Assembly: GCF_011752045.1 (NCBI RefSeq)
Contig: NZ_JAAKXW010000002.1
Location: 248,001 to 312,000, forward strand
Reading direction: 5' to 3'
DNA: 64,000 bases
Origin: Microbacterium hydrocarbonoxydans
GTDB lineage: Bacteria > Actinomycetota > Actinomycetes > Actinomycetales > Microbacteriaceae
In this document: piece after piece, positions 24,395 through 35,824 of the stretch
How the letters are laid out: each line of letters begins with the position of its first letter
Numbering within the stretch: position 1 is the stretch's first letter
Notes under the pieces: model-generated
The model's database searches: none
What the model saw: the letters and a program-made list of their open reading frames with translations, nothing else
What the model was told of the DNA's origin: nothing
Made by a program: the position numbers and the translations under genes

Positions 24395-26118
24395 GCGTCC
24401 ACCCCCAGCTGCGACTCGACGATCTCGCGATAGGTGTCGCTGGTCTCGAGCAGCTCCTCGTGGGTGCCGACGCCGACCATGGTTCCTCCTTCAAGGACGA
24501 CGATGCGATCGGCATCCGTGATCGTCGACACGCGCTGCGCGACGACGATCTTCGTGACGTGCGGGAGCTCCCGCCACAGCGCCTGCCTCAGGCGGGCGTC
24601 GGTGGTGAGGTCGAGGGCCGAGAACGAGTCGTCGAAGACGAGGATCTGCGGCTGGTGCACGATCGCGCGGGCGATCGCGAGGCGCTGGCGCTGGCCTCCG
24701 GAGACGTTCGTGCCGCCCTGGGCGATGCGCGAGTTCAGCCCGTCGGGCATCTCCTCGACGAAGTCGCGACCCTGCGCGATCTCGAGTGCGCGCCAGAGCT
24801 CCTCGTCGGTGGCGTCCTCCCGGCCGTAGCGGAGGTTGGAGGCCACGGTCCCGGTGAACAGGAACGGACGCTGCGGCACGAGGCCGATGCTGTCCCAGAG
24901 CGCCTCGACGTCCGCCTGGCGCACGTCCGTGCCGCCGACGGACACGGCCCCGCCGGTCACGTCGAAAAGCCGGGGGATGAGGGAGACGAGCGTCGTCTTG
25001 CCTGCGCCGGTCGAGCCGACGATCGCGACGGTCTCCCCGGGCTGCGCGGCGAAGCTGATGCCGTGGAGCACGGGCGAGTCGGCACCGGGATAGGTGAACT
25101 CGACGTCGTCGAAGGCGACGGAGCCGGGGACGGGGAACTCGACGACGCCGTTCTCCGGACGGGTCATGGACGACTCGGCGTTCAGCACCTCGCCGACGCG
25201 CTCGGCCGAGACCGCGGCACGGGGGATCATCATCGCCATGAAGCTCGACATGATGACGCCCATCATGATCTGCCCGATGTACTGCATGAAGGCGAACAGG
25301 GTGCCGATCTCGACCGTGCCGTTGTTGACCTCGATGCCGCCGAACCAGATCACCGACACGACCGTGACGTTGAGGATCAGCATGAACACCGGGAACAGCA
25401 GCACGAAGAGCGAGCCGACCTTGCGGCCGACGACCATGATGTCGGTGTTGGCCTCGCGGAATCGGTCCTCCTCGATGCGCTCGCGCACGAAGGCGCGGAC
25501 GACGCGGACGCCGGTGAGCTGCTCGCGCATCACGCGGTTCACGGCGTCGAGCTTCTTCTGGTAGCTGCGGAACAGCGGCACCATGCGGCCGATGATGAGC
25601 CCGGCGACGATCAGCAGGACCGGGACGGAGACGGCGATCAGCCAGCTCAGCCCCGCATTCGTCACGACGGCCATGATGATGCCGCCGATGGCGAGCAGCG
25701 GGGCGGTGACGAACATCGTCGCCCCCATCATCGCGAGCATCTGGACCTGCTGCACGTCGTTCGTGTTGCGGGTGATCAGGGAGCCGGCGCCGAACTGCGA
25801 GACCTCGCGCTCGGAGAAGCCGCTCACGCGCGCGAAGACGTCGGCGCGGATGTCGCGGCCGGCGCTCATCGCGGCGCGCGCGGCGAAGTAGGTGGCGATG
25901 ACCGAGGCGACGATCTGCCCCAGCGACACGACCAGCATGAACAGGCCGGTGCGCCAGATGTAGTCGGTGTCGCCCTGGGCGACCCCCTCGTCGATGAGGT
26001 CTTTGTTCAGTGTCGGGAGGTAGAGCGAGGCGAGGGCGCTGGCGAACTGGAACACCAGCACGCCCACCAGCAGCCACCGATATCTGGAGAGGTAGCGGAC
26101 GAGTATCTTTCCGAGCAC
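24391..26118 (-). CDS. Heterodimeric ABC exporter, subunit with degenerate catalytic site
   Basis: A 575-residue half-transporter. Six spans fill about 15-310, and the ATPase domain about 335-570. Walker A GSTGAGKTTL and signature TNVSGGQRQRLAIARA are canonical, but Walker B reads ILVFDDSFSALD (Asp in place of the catalytic Glu) and the switch His is Gln (VVAQRVS). This is the classic non-hydrolysing site of BmrC/LmrC/TM287-type subunits. Start GTG 26118 with GGAAG ten bases upstream begins VLGKILVRYLSRYRWLL, the normal elbow helix; an in-frame start at 26307 would add a 63-residue stretch running through three hairpins. Confidence 0.9.
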   Translation of the reverse strand: MLGKILVRYLSRYRWLLVGVLVFQFASALASLYLPTLNKDLIDEGVAQGDTDYIWRTGLFMLVVSLGQIVASVIATYFAARAAMSAGRDIRADVFARVSGFSEREVSQFGAGSLITRNTNDVQQVQMLAMMGATMFVTAPLLAIGGIIMAVVTNAGLSWLIAVSVPVLLIVAGLIIGRMVPLFRSYQKKLDAVNRVMREQLTGVRVVRAFVRERIEEDRFREANTDIMVVGRKVGSLFVLLFPVFMLILNVTVVSVIWFGGIEVNNGTVEIGTLFAFMQYIGQIMMGVIMSSFMAMMIPRAAVSAERVGEVLNAESSMTRPENGVVEFPVPGSVAFDDVEFTYPGADSPVLHGISFAAQPGETVAIVGSTGAGKTTLVSLIPRLFDVTGGAVSVGGTDVRQADVEALWDSIGLVPQRPFLFTGTVASNLRYGREDATDEELWRALEIAQGRDFVEEMPDGLNSRIAQGGTNVSGGQRQRLAIARAIVHQPQILVFDDSFSALDLTTDARLRQALWRELPHVTKIVVAQRVSTITDADRIVVLEGGTMVGVGTHEELLETSDTYREIVESQLGVDA

Positions 26119-26432
26119 AGGCGGACTTCCTTGTGGGATCAGAGCGGCGGATTTCCCGGCAGGCGGATGCCGGCCGGCAATCGGCCGCATCACAGCGTGC
26201 CACGACCCGCGGACATTCGCATCCCCCTCAAGGGGGACCTTCGCTGACAGCGAAACAAATCCCTTCCGGCCTGCGGTTTCCGCAGTCGGATGCGGCGATT
26301 TCTGCACTCGGACGAAGAATCGGACGCCCTTGTCAGACCCCTGGCTTCGTCATGTGGGGTCGTCCGTTCGCGGGGGTGCATCAGGATGGATCGGAGCGCT
26401 CGCGAGGCGAGCCCGGAACAGCAGGAGGATCT
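26119..26432. other. 314-base divergent intergenic region with three tandem hairpins
   Basis: There is no credible gene here. Three short perfect hairpins lie in series: 26222-26237 (TCCCCCT/AGGGGGA, two-base loop), 26240-26254 (TTCGCT/AGCGAA) and 26271-26285 (CTGCGG/CCGCAG). On the minus strand they form the leader of the ABC exporter operon, about 100-170 bases before its start. On the plus strand they precede ridA. A minus-strand reading frame from ATG 26307 runs through them into the exporter gene. Confidence 0.6.
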
Positions 26433-26774
26433 GTGAGCATCGAACGCATCAACCCCGGCGCGCGGATGAGCGCGGCCGTCGTCCACGACGGCACCGTGTA
26501 TCTCGCCGGCCAGGTCGCCGAGGGCGCCGGCGTCGAGGAGCAGAGCCGCGCGGCGCTGGCGCTCGTCGACGATCTGCTCGCACAGGTCGGCAGCGACCGC
26601 TCCAAGCTGCTGTCGGTCACGGTCTACCTCGCGGACATGGCCGACTTCGCCGGGATGAACTCCGTCTGGGAGACGTGGATCGACACCGCGAACCCGCCGG
26701 CGCGCGCGACCGTCGAGGCGAAGCTGGCCACCCCCGACTACCTCGTCGAGTTCTCGGTCATCGCCGCGATCTGA
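26433..26774 (+). CDS. RidA/YjgF-family protein
   Basis: A 113-residue trimeric enamine/imine deaminase-family protein. IERINPGARMSAAVVHDGTVYLAGQVAEGAG is the family opening. The key arginine that binds the substrate carboxylate is in PPARATVEAKLATPDY (about residue 94). It converts reactive 2-aminoacrylate-type intermediates made by PLP enzymes into keto acids, protecting other PLP enzymes. Start GTG 26433 is preceded by AGGAGG at the right distance. It converges on the enoyl-CoA hydratase gene. Confidence 0.92.
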   Translation: MSIERINPGARMSAAVVHDGTVYLAGQVAEGAGVEEQSRAALALVDDLLAQVGSDRSKLLSVTVYLADMADFAGMNSVWETWIDTANPPARATVEAKLATPDYLVEFSVIAAI

Positions 26775-26808
26775 CCGGCCGGATGCCGCCTGTGCCGGGG
26801 CGCCGGGC

Positions 26809-27882
26809 TCAGAAGAGCACGCGCTCCGGCACGTAGGCGCGCGCGTCGGCGCCGGCATCCGGGGCCAGGTCCGCGATGGTCGGCGGATCCCAGCGCGGGT
26901 TGCGGTCCTTGTCGACCACCTGCGCCCTGATGCCCTCGACGAGGTCCGGATGCTGGGTCACGAACCACATCACCCGGCGGTACTCGCCCTCCAGCGCCTC
27001 CCGCAGGCCCGGCATCCCCCGCGCCTCGCGGATCGCGTCGAGGGTGACGCTGAGGCCGGTGGGGGCCAGGCTCTCCAGCAGGTCCACGGCGGCGGCGGCA
27101 TCCGTCGTCCCCTGGGCGCGCAGACGCTCGACGATCTCGGCGACGGTGTCGGCGGAGAACGCCTCGTCGATCCATGCACGCGCGGCCGGCAGCATCGAGG
27201 GCTCCGGAGTCTCGTCGAAGAGCAGCACGATCTCGGCGGGGCCGGTGGGGTCGGCGCGGTACGCGAGCGCGTCGCGCAGGGTGTCCAGGCGATCGGAAGG
27301 CACGAAGTAGTCGGCGAAGCCGAGGTGCAGGGCATCGGCGGCGCTCATGGTGCTGCCGGTCAGCCCGAAGTACTCCCCGAAGCGTCCGGGCGCCCGACCC
27401 AGCAGCCAGGTGCCGCCGACGTCCGGCGTGAAGCCGATGCGGGTCTCCGGCATCGCGAGCTTCGAGCGCTCGGTGACGATGCGGATGGCGGCGTGGCCGG
27501 CGAGGCCGATGCCGCCGCCCATCGTGATGCCGTCGGCGAACGCGACGACCGGCTTCGGATACTCGGCGATCATGGCGTCCAGCGCGTACTCCGCGCGGAA
27601 GAACTCCGCGGTGTCGCCGAGGCGGCCCTCGACGATCTGCGTGTGCAGGGCTCGCACGTCGCCGCCGGCGCACATGCCGCGCTCCCCCGCACCGTCGATG
27701 AGGACGATCTGCACATCGGTGTCCTCGCGCCACGCCTCGAGCGCCTCCGACATCAGGCGGATCATCTCCTGATCGAGCGCGTTGATCGCCTCAGGGCGGT
27801 TGAGGGTGAGCCGGCCGAGGGCTCCCTCCGTGCGGACGAGGATCTTCGGCGGAGCGACGGGAGCGGTTGTGGAGTCGGTCAC
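26809..27882 (-). CDS. Enoyl-CoA hydratase/isomerase family, 3-hydroxyisobutyryl-CoA hydrolase-like
   Basis: A 357-residue crotonase-fold enzyme. GMCAGGDVRAL and FADGITMGGGIGLAGH form the oxyanion hole. MPETRIGFTPDVGGTWLL holds the Glu and Asp residues typical of 3-hydroxyisobutyryl-CoA hydrolases rather than simple hydratases, and the length (about 350) also fits that group. It would hydrolyse 3-hydroxyisobutyryl-CoA in valine breakdown. Start GTG 27882 opens VTDSTTAPVAPPK; a TAGCCT hexamer seven bases upstream suggests leaderless expression. No other valine-catabolic gene is adjacent. Confidence 0.82.
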   Translation of the reverse strand: MTDSTTAPVAPPKILVRTEGALGRLTLNRPEAINALDQEMIRLMSEALEAWREDTDVQIVLIDGAGERGMCAGGDVRALHTQIVEGRLGDTAEFFRAEYALDAMIAEYPKPVVAFADGITMGGGIGLAGHAAIRIVTERSKLAMPETRIGFTPDVGGTWLLGRAPGRFGEYFGLTGSTMSAADALHLGFADYFVPSDRLDTLRDALAYRADPTGPAEIVLLFDETPEPSMLPAARAWIDEAFSADTVAEIVERLRAQGTTDAAAAVDLLESLAPTGLSVTLDAIREARGMPGLREALEGEYRRVMWFVTQHPDLVEGIRAQVVDKDRNPRWDPPTIADLAPDAGADARAYVPERVLF

Positions 27883-27991
27883 ACGTGCCAGGCTACTCCG
27901 CTCCCAGGATGCCGGAATCCGCAGGAAATACAGGGATAAGGGGCCTCTTCCGGCAGGATGGATGGAACTGCCCAATAAGGAGAGGTCGCGG

Positions 27992-30529
<2,538 letters not shown>

Positions 30530-30546
30530 TCGCCCCGCGAACTGAG

Positions 30547-30580
30547 ACGCCCCTCCGGCCCGAGGGCTGCGGAGGGGCGT
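30547..30580. terminator. Bidirectional hairpin terminator
   Basis: An 11-base-pair stem ACGCCCCTCCG (30547-30557) with its complement at 30570-30580, then TTCTCGTT. It lies between convergent gene ends at 30529 and 30595. Confidence 0.8.
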
Positions 30581-30594
30581 TCTCGTTCAGAGGC

Positions 30595-31044
30595 TCAGGC
30601 GGGCCGGGGCCGGATCACCGGCCGGCGGCTCCCCTTGGCGACCGGAACCGGTGCGGTCGCGACGATCTCCTCGACATCGGCGGGTTCTGCCGACACGTCG
30701 AGCCGGAGCGCCTGCGTGAGCGCGAGACCGTGGCTCGTGGTGAGGATCAGGCGACCGTATTCCGCATCGCCGTCGAGGTCGATCACGACGCTCGGCCGGC
30801 GACGGCGGATCAGCACGAAGTCGACGCTGCCCGCGGCCTTCCACGACCCGGCTGCGACGACGCCCGGGATGTGCGTACCGGGGTTGGGGACTCCGCGGAG
30901 CCAGGTCCACGCGTCATCCGTCAGCTGCACCTTGGTGATCGTCTCGCGGGCGATGCGGAGGTTGTCACGGTGGAAGCTCACGGCGCGCTCGATCGGTGAG
31001 AGGACGATCTCCAGTCGCGTCCGGTCGAGCAGCAGCGTCACCAT
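30595..31044 (-). CDS. Hypothetical protein, PH-like/DUF fold
   Basis: A 149-residue cytoplasmic protein rich in beta strands (VTLLLDRTRLEIVLSPIERAVSF, SVVIDLDGDAEYGRLILTTS). It has no signal or membrane span. The strand pattern and WLRGVPNPGTHIPGVVAAGSWKAAGSVDFVLIRRRRPSVVIDL resemble small actinobacterial PH-like proteins that carry no assigned function. A leaderless-type CAGACT is six bases before its ATG. It is monocistronic and divergent from the DUF222 gene. Confidence 0.6.
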   Translation of the reverse strand: MVTLLLDRTRLEIVLSPIERAVSFHRDNLRIARETITKVQLTDDAWTWLRGVPNPGTHIPGVVAAGSWKAAGSVDFVLIRRRRPSVVIDLDGDAEYGRLILTTSHGLALTQALRLDVSAEPADVEEIVATAPVPVAKGSRRPVIRPRPA

Positions 31045-31050
31045 GGGTCC

Positions 31051-31056
31051 AGTCTG
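31051..31056 (-). promoter_or_regulatory. -10 hexamer, leaderless promoter
   Basis: CAGACT on the minus strand, six bases before ATG 31044. Confidence 0.4.
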
Positions 31057-31145
31057 CCAGCGGCACCCTGCCAGTTGTCTGCATCTTGTTCACAGGAACG
31101 CAACGATCCCTCGTCAGATTTCCTCATCTCACTCCTTCCGAGTTT

Positions 31146-31159
31146 CGAACATCTGTACT
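31146..31159. promoter_or_regulatory. SOS-box-like sequence upstream of the DUF222/HNH gene
   Basis: TTCGAAC followed by four bases and GTACT resembles the actinobacterial LexA box (TCGAAC-N4-GTTCGA). The left half is perfect and the right half imperfect. It lies 12 bases before ATG 31171, in an unusually AT-rich stretch. Confidence 0.4.
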
Positions 31160-31170
31160 AACATAGTCAT

Positions 31171-32598
31171 ATGAGCACCCGCCGGATCGACGAGATCGAG
31201 CAGCGTCGCGCGCTGCTCGATGCGTGGGTGGCGAAGCGGCGACAGATCGCGCAACTCGAGGCCGAGGCGAGCGCTCTGCTCGCCGATCGCCAGCGGCTGT
31301 GCGAAGAAGACGCTCAGGAGACTCCGTTCCACCGCGACGCGATCGAGCGGGCGATGCATGCCGAGTACGCGGCGGCAGGCCGTATCGCGAAGGGAACCAT
31401 CGAGCGCGCCTTCGCCGATGCGGCCTTCCTCGCTTCCAGCCACGCGATCGTGCGGGAGTCCTTCCAGCGGGGTGCGATCACAGCGGCACACGCGCACGAG
31501 ATCATCGAGGCCGGTCATGTGGTCCGTCAGGCCATCAGCGATGGCCGGGCGGATGCCGAGACACAGCTGCTCTACGAGACCGCCGCCGTCGTCACGGCTG
31601 AGGGCGACACCCCCATGCGCACCCGCGCGCGGGTCCGGCAGATCGCGGCGTCCCTGGCCGGCGAGACGATCGTGGAAACCCACCGGCGGGCAGCTTCCGA
31701 GCGCTCCGTGAAGGTCCGGTCTGTCGGCGACGGCCTGGCGCTGCTGCAGATCCTGCTGCCCGAGTATCTCGCGCTGGCGATCCTCGACCGGCTCACGCAG
31801 CTCTCACGGCAGGTCATCGCGACGCGCGGTGACCGCGAGCCGGTTCTCGACTCCGGCGTTCACGATGTGCATCCCGATCCGATCTTCGCCGAAGACCTCG
31901 GCCCCGACGATCCCGCCCTCGACGAACTGGACGCCCTCGACGACCACATCATCTTCGGCAAGGACGGCACGTTCGCCCTGGACCCCGATCTGGACGTGGA
32001 GCACCTGCCGACCGACGAGCGCACGATCGACCAGGTCCGCGCCGACCTCGCCACCGATCTGCTCCTCGCGTCCGACCCCAGTGAGGCGAACGGCACCGGA
32101 CTCGATGGCATCCTGGCCCGCATCCAGGTGACCGTCGCCGCCACGACCCTGGCCGGCGCCGACGAGCGCCCCGCCGAACTCGACGGCCATGGCCCGATCC
32201 ACCCCGATATCGCGCGAGACCTCGCCGGCAGGAACGGCGGGTGGACTCGTCTTTTCCACGACCCCAGCGGGATGCTCACTCAGACCGACACGTACAGTCC
32301 GACCGAAGGCATGCGCCGTTTCCTGCGCGCACGCGATCAGCACTGCCGATTCCCCGGATGCCGGATGCCCGTGCACCGATGCCAGGTCGACCACAACCAC
32401 GACCACGCCAAGGGCGGTCGCACCGAGATCAGCAACCTGGGCCACTTCTGCACCGCGCATCACGTGCTCAAGCATCCCGACGTCGACGAACGGCACCGCT
32501 GGTCCGCGCGCCAGCTCCCCGACGGAAGCTTCCAATGGACCAGTCCGCTCGGCCGGCTCTACATCGATCCCCCGCCTCGACGCGTGATGTTCGTCTGA
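31171..32598 (+). CDS. DUF222/HNH endonuclease (13E12 repeat family)
   Basis: A 475-residue protein. Residues 1-320 form the helical DUF222 domain (LLDAWVAKRRQIAQLEAEASALLADRQRL, then ITAAHAHEIIEAGHVV). The C-terminal HNH/McrA-type nuclease domain has zinc-like CRFPGC and later FC ligands, the catalytic HNHDHAKGG (His-Asn), and HFCTAHHVLKH. These genes occur in many copies in Microbacteriaceae and mycobacteria (13E12 family) and may derive from mobile introns or DNA-repair nucleases. In M. tuberculosis several are in the SOS regulon, in line with the box-like sequence at 31146. It converges on hemL. Confidence 0.88.
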   Translation: MSTRRIDEIEQRRALLDAWVAKRRQIAQLEAEASALLADRQRLCEEDAQETPFHRDAIERAMHAEYAAAGRIAKGTIERAFADAAFLASSHAIVRESFQRGAITAAHAHEIIEAGHVVRQAISDGRADAETQLLYETAAVVTAEGDTPMRTRARVRQIAASLAGETIVETHRRAASERSVKVRSVGDGLALLQILLPEYLALAILDRLTQLSRQVIATRGDREPVLDSGVHDVHPDPIFAEDLGPDDPALDELDALDDHIIFGKDGTFALDPDLDVEHLPTDERTIDQVRADLATDLLLASDPSEANGTGLDGILARIQVTVAATTLAGADERPAELDGHGPIHPDIARDLAGRNGGWTRLFHDPSGMLTQTDTYSPTEGMRRFLRARDQHCRFPGCRMPVHRCQVDHNHDHAKGGRTEISNLGHFCTAHHVLKHPDVDERHRWSARQLPDGSFQWTSPLGRLYIDPPPRRVMFV

Positions 32599-32692
32599 CG
32601 CGCGTCGGTCGCACCACGCCGGGTCCTTCTCTCCCGAACCTGCTTCCTCAGCGCTTGCGCGATCCCAGACCGCGTGATCGCAGGCCGGCGCG

Positions 32693-34015
32693 TCAGGCCT
32701 GCGCGGATGCTGCCGCCGCGGCCGCTGCCGGGAGCGCCTGCTCGATGCGGGCGAGCTCCTCGTCGCCGTGCGCGGCGGTGAGGAACCAGGCCTCGAAGAC
32801 GCTCGGCGGAAGGGCGACGCCCTGCTCCCGCATCGAGTGGAAGAACGGGGCGTACCGGAAAGCCTCCTGCGCCTGAGCCTCCCGGTAGTCGCGCGGCGCG
32901 GTGGCACGGAATGACGCGTTGAACAGGTTGCCCGCCTTCGCCACGGCGTGGGTCACGCCCGCCGCGGTCAGCGCCTCGCCGAGGGAGCGCGCGAGACGCT
33001 CGGATGCCGCGTCCACGGTCGCGTACACCTCGGGCGTCGCGAGCCGGAGGGTGGCCAGGCCCGCCGCCACCGAGAGCGGATTCCCCGACAGCGTTCCCGC
33101 CTGGTACACCGGGCCGAGCGGGGCGAGGAGGTCCATGATCTCCGCGCGTCCGCCGAGTGCGGCCAGCGGCATCCCGCCGCCGACGACCTTGCCGAAGGTG
33201 ATGATGTCCGGCAGATACTCCTCGCCGGCCGCTGCCTGCAGGCCCCAGAACCCGGCCGGGTGCACGCGGAACCCGGTGAGCACCTCGTCGAGGATCATCA
33301 GGGCGCCGTGCGCGTGCGCGGTCTCGGCGATGAGGCGGTTGAAGCCCGGCTCCGGCGCCACGACGCCCATGTTCGCCGCGGACGCCTCGACGATCACGGC
33401 GGCGATCCGCTCGCCGTGCTCGGCGAACACGGCGTCGAGCGCCTCGGGATCGTTGTAGTCGATGACCAGGGTCTGCGCGGCGATCGGAGCGGGGACGCCG
33501 GCGGATCCGGGGAGCGCGAGCGTCGCGACGCCCGATCCGGCCGCGGCCAGCAGTCCGTCGGAGTGGCCGTGGTAGTGACCGGCGAACTTCACGAGCAGGT
33601 CGCGTCCGGTCGCACCCCGGGCGAGACGGATCGCGGTCATGGTGGCCTCGGTGCCGGTGGACACCAGACGCACCCGCTCCACGGGGCGGGCGTCGCCGAA
33701 CCGCACACGATCGGCGATCAGCGCGGCCAGCTCGACCTCGCCCTCCGTCGGAGCGCCGAACGACAGGCCGCGGGTGGCGGCCTCCTGCACGGCCGCGACG
33801 ACCTCGGGGTGCGCATGACCGAGCAGCGCGGGCCCCCAGGAGGCGACGAGGTCGACGTACTCGCGCCCCGCGGCATCCGTCACCGTCGCGCCCTTCGCGG
33901 ACGCGAGGAACCGCGGGGTGCCGCCGACCGAGCCGTAGGCGCGCACCGGCGAGTTCACCCCTCCGGGGATCACCTCGCGGGCAGCGGAGAACAGGTCGTC
34001 ATTGCGGTCGGTCAT
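32693..34015 (-). CDS. hemL: Glutamate-1-semialdehyde 2,1-aminomutase
   Basis: A 440-residue PLP enzyme converting glutamate-1-semialdehyde to 5-aminolevulinate, the second step of the C5 pathway. [18 protein letters not shown] is the family opening; the PLP lysine lies in [14 protein letters not shown] (about residue 276). It is the last gene of the heme operon, 43 bases downstream of hemB. Start ATG 34015 is the residue where the family begins; an upstream ATG at 34117 would overlap hemB. It supplies the HemB substrate. Confidence 0.96.
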   Translation of the reverse strand: MTDRNDDLFSAAREVIPGGVNSPVRAYGSVGGTPRFLASAKGATVTDAAGREYVDLVASWGPALLGHAHPEVVAAVQEAATRGLSFGAPTEGEVELAALIADRVRFGDARPVERVRLVSTGTEATMTAIRLARGATGRDLLVKFAGHYHGHSDGLLAAAGSGVATLALPGSAGVPAPIAAQTLVIDYNDPEALDAVFAEHGERIAAVIVEASAANMGVVAPEPGFNRLIAETAHAHGALMILDEVLTGFRVHPAGFWGLQAAAGEEYLPDIITFGKVVGGGMPLAALGGRAEIMDLLAPLGPVYQAGTLSGNPLSVAAGLATLRLATPEVYATVDAASERLARSLGEALTAAGVTHAVAKAGNLFNASFRATAPRDYREAQAQEAFRYAPFFHSMREQGVALPPSVFEAWFLTAAHGDEELARIEQALPAAAAAAASAQA

Positions 34016-34058
34016 GGATGCTCCAACGGATGCGGCAGGGACAGGTCGTGGACGGCGC

Positions 34059-35036
34059 TCAGCCGCGCAGCCACCGGGCGGCCTCGGTCGCCCAGTAGGT
34101 GAGCACGGCATCCGCACCGGCGCGGCGGATCGACAGCAGCGACTCCAGCACGGCGGAGCGGCGGTCGATCCAGCCGTTCGCGGCGGCCGCCTCGATCATC
34201 GCGTACTCGCCGGACACCTGGTATGCCCACACCGGAATGCTGACGGTGTCGCGCACCTCGCGCAGCACGTCGAGGAAGGCCATGGCGGGCTTCACCATCA
34301 CGATGTCGGCCCCTTCGGCCTCATCCATGACGGCCTCGCGGATCCCCTCGCGGCGGTTGCCCGGGTCCAGCTGGTAGGTGCGGCGGTCGCCCTTGAGCTG
34401 CGAGTCGACGGCCTCGCGGAAGGGGCCGTAGAAGGCGCTCGCGTACTTCGCCGCGTAGGCGAGGATCAGGGTGCCGGTGAAGCCCTCGGCGTCCAGCGCC
34501 CCGCGGATCGCCGCGACCTGGCCGTCCATCATGCCCGAAAGGCCGAGCAGGTGGGAGCCGGCGCGCGCCTGCGCGAGCGCCATCGCGGTGTAGCGCTCCA
34601 GCGTCGCGTCGTTGTCGACCGAGCCGTCCTCGGCGAGCACGCCGCAGTGCCCGTGATCGGTGAATTCGTCCAGGCACAGGTCTGTCTGCACGACGAGGGC
34701 GCCGCCGACCTCGGCCGCCAGCGCCTCGGTGGCCAGATTGAGGATGCCGCGCGGGTCGTCCGCCCCGGAGCCCTGCGCGTCGCGCACGGCGGGGACGCCG
34801 AAGAGCATCACGCCGGAGACGCCGGCCTCGGCGGCCTCCACGGCCGCGGCACGCAGCGAGTCCATCGAATGCTGCATCACACCGGGCATCGACCCGATCG
34901 GCGACGGCTCGCTCAGCCCCTCGCGCACGAACAGGGGCAGCACCAGATGGCGCGGCTCGAGGGACGTCTCGCGCACGAGGTCGCGGACGGCCGGCGACTG
35001 CCGGAGCCGCCGGAGCCTGGTCTCGGGGAAGCTCAC
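34059..35036 (-). CDS. hemB: Delta-aminolevulinic acid dehydratase (porphobilinogen synthase)
   Basis: A 325-residue octameric enzyme joining two 5-aminolevulinates. The two Schiff-base lysines are in [18 protein letters not shown] and VMVKPAM. The metal-site segment is [15 protein letters not shown]: two of the three zinc cysteines are kept and the middle one is Asp, a mixed pattern between Zn and Mg/K-type enzymes. Start GTG 35036 overlaps the hemD stop codon (GTGA). It lies in the middle of a seven-step heme cluster. Confidence 0.95.
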   Translation of the reverse strand: MSFPETRLRRLRQSPAVRDLVRETSLEPRHLVLPLFVREGLSEPSPIGSMPGVMQHSMDSLRAAAVEAAEAGVSGVMLFGVPAVRDAQGSGADDPRGILNLATEALAAEVGGALVVQTDLCLDEFTDHGHCGVLAEDGSVDNDATLERYTAMALAQARAGSHLLGLSGMMDGQVAAIRGALDAEGFTGTLILAYAAKYASAFYGPFREAVDSQLKGDRRTYQLDPGNRREGIREAVMDEAEGADIVMVKPAMAFLDVLREVRDTVSIPVWAYQVSGEYAMIEAAAANGWIDRRSAVLESLLSIRRAGADAVLTYWATEAARWLRG

Positions 35037-35824
35037 GGCGCGAACTCGTCCGCCGCGTGCGGGAGGGTGAAGTGGGAGACCGCGTCGATGAGGGCGTCCA
35101 CGGTCTGCCGGTCGGCGACGACCGTGATGGGGAGGCCCGCCTTGCGTGCGTCCTTCGCGGTGCGCGGGCCGATGGCGGCCAGGAGCGTCGAGTCGGGGAT
35201 GTCCGGGAACTGCTCGCGCACCTGCTCTGCGACCGAGCCGCTGGTGATGAGGATCGCGTTGATGCGGCCGTTCTGCACATCGCGCATGATGCGATCGGTG
35301 ACCGGCACGCCCACCGTGCGGTACGCCACGACGCTGTCGACGTCGTGCCCTGCGTCCTCCAGCAGCCTGCTGAGCACCGGCTTCGCGATCTCGCTGCGGA
35401 GGGCGAGGATGCGCTGCGGCTCCGTCGTCAGCGCGATGAGCTGCTCCGCCATGCCCTCGGCGGAGTTGTCCTGCTCCGGGACGAGGGCGACCTCGTAGCC
35501 GACGGCCTGGAGGGCCGCCGCCGTGGTCTCGCCGACCGCTGCGATCCTCGTCTTCTTCGGAACGACGGCCCGGTGCGCGAACATCACGTCGACGGTGGTC
35601 GCGCTGGTGATGGTCAGCCAGTCGTACGCCCCGGCAGCCAGCTTCTCGAGCGCGGTGTCGAGCGCGGCCTGGTCGGTGGTCGCGGCGAAGTTGATGAGCG
35701 GCGCCACGACGGGCACCGCGCCCTGAGCGCGGAGGCTCGCGGCGACGCCGTCGCCCCACGGTCCACCGCGCGGGACGAGCACGCGCCAGCCGTTCAGCGG
35801 GCGGTCCTGCTTTGAATCAGTCAT
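35033..35824 (-). CDS. hemD: Uroporphyrinogen-III synthase
   Basis: A 263-residue two-domain cyclase that flips ring D of hydroxymethylbilane. Conserved landmarks are WLTITSATTV (first domain), AAVGETTAAAL and ILITSGSVAEQVREQFP (second domain), and LAAIGPRTAKDARKAGL. The sequence is diverse in this family, but position between hemC and hemB confirms the assignment. Its ATG (35824) overlaps the hemC stop (ATGA), so hemC-hemD-hemB are translationally coupled. Confidence 0.93.
   Translation of the reverse strand: MTDSKQDRPLNGWRVLVPRGGPWGDGVAASLRAQGAVPVVAPLINFAATTDQAALDTALEKLAAGAYDWLTITSATTVDVMFAHRAVVPKKTRIAAVGETTAAALQAVGYEVALVPEQDNSAEGMAEQLIALTTEPQRILALRSEIAKPVLSRLLEDAGHDVDSVVAYRTVGVPVTDRIMRDVQNGRINAILITSGSVAEQVREQFPDIPDSTLLAAIGPRTAKDARKAGLPITVVADRQTVDALIDAVSHFTLPHAADEFAP

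Noticed and set aside
26119..26307. N-terminal extension of the ABC exporter from ATG 26307
   Set aside because: The additional 63 residues are not hydrophobic or conserved-looking and run through three perfect hairpins; GTG 26118 has a good ribosome site and matches family length.
31171..32598. Insertion sequence or intron for the HNH gene
   Set aside because: No terminal inverted repeats or target duplications are visible at the gene edges; the family is scattered but the copy is not demonstrably mobile.
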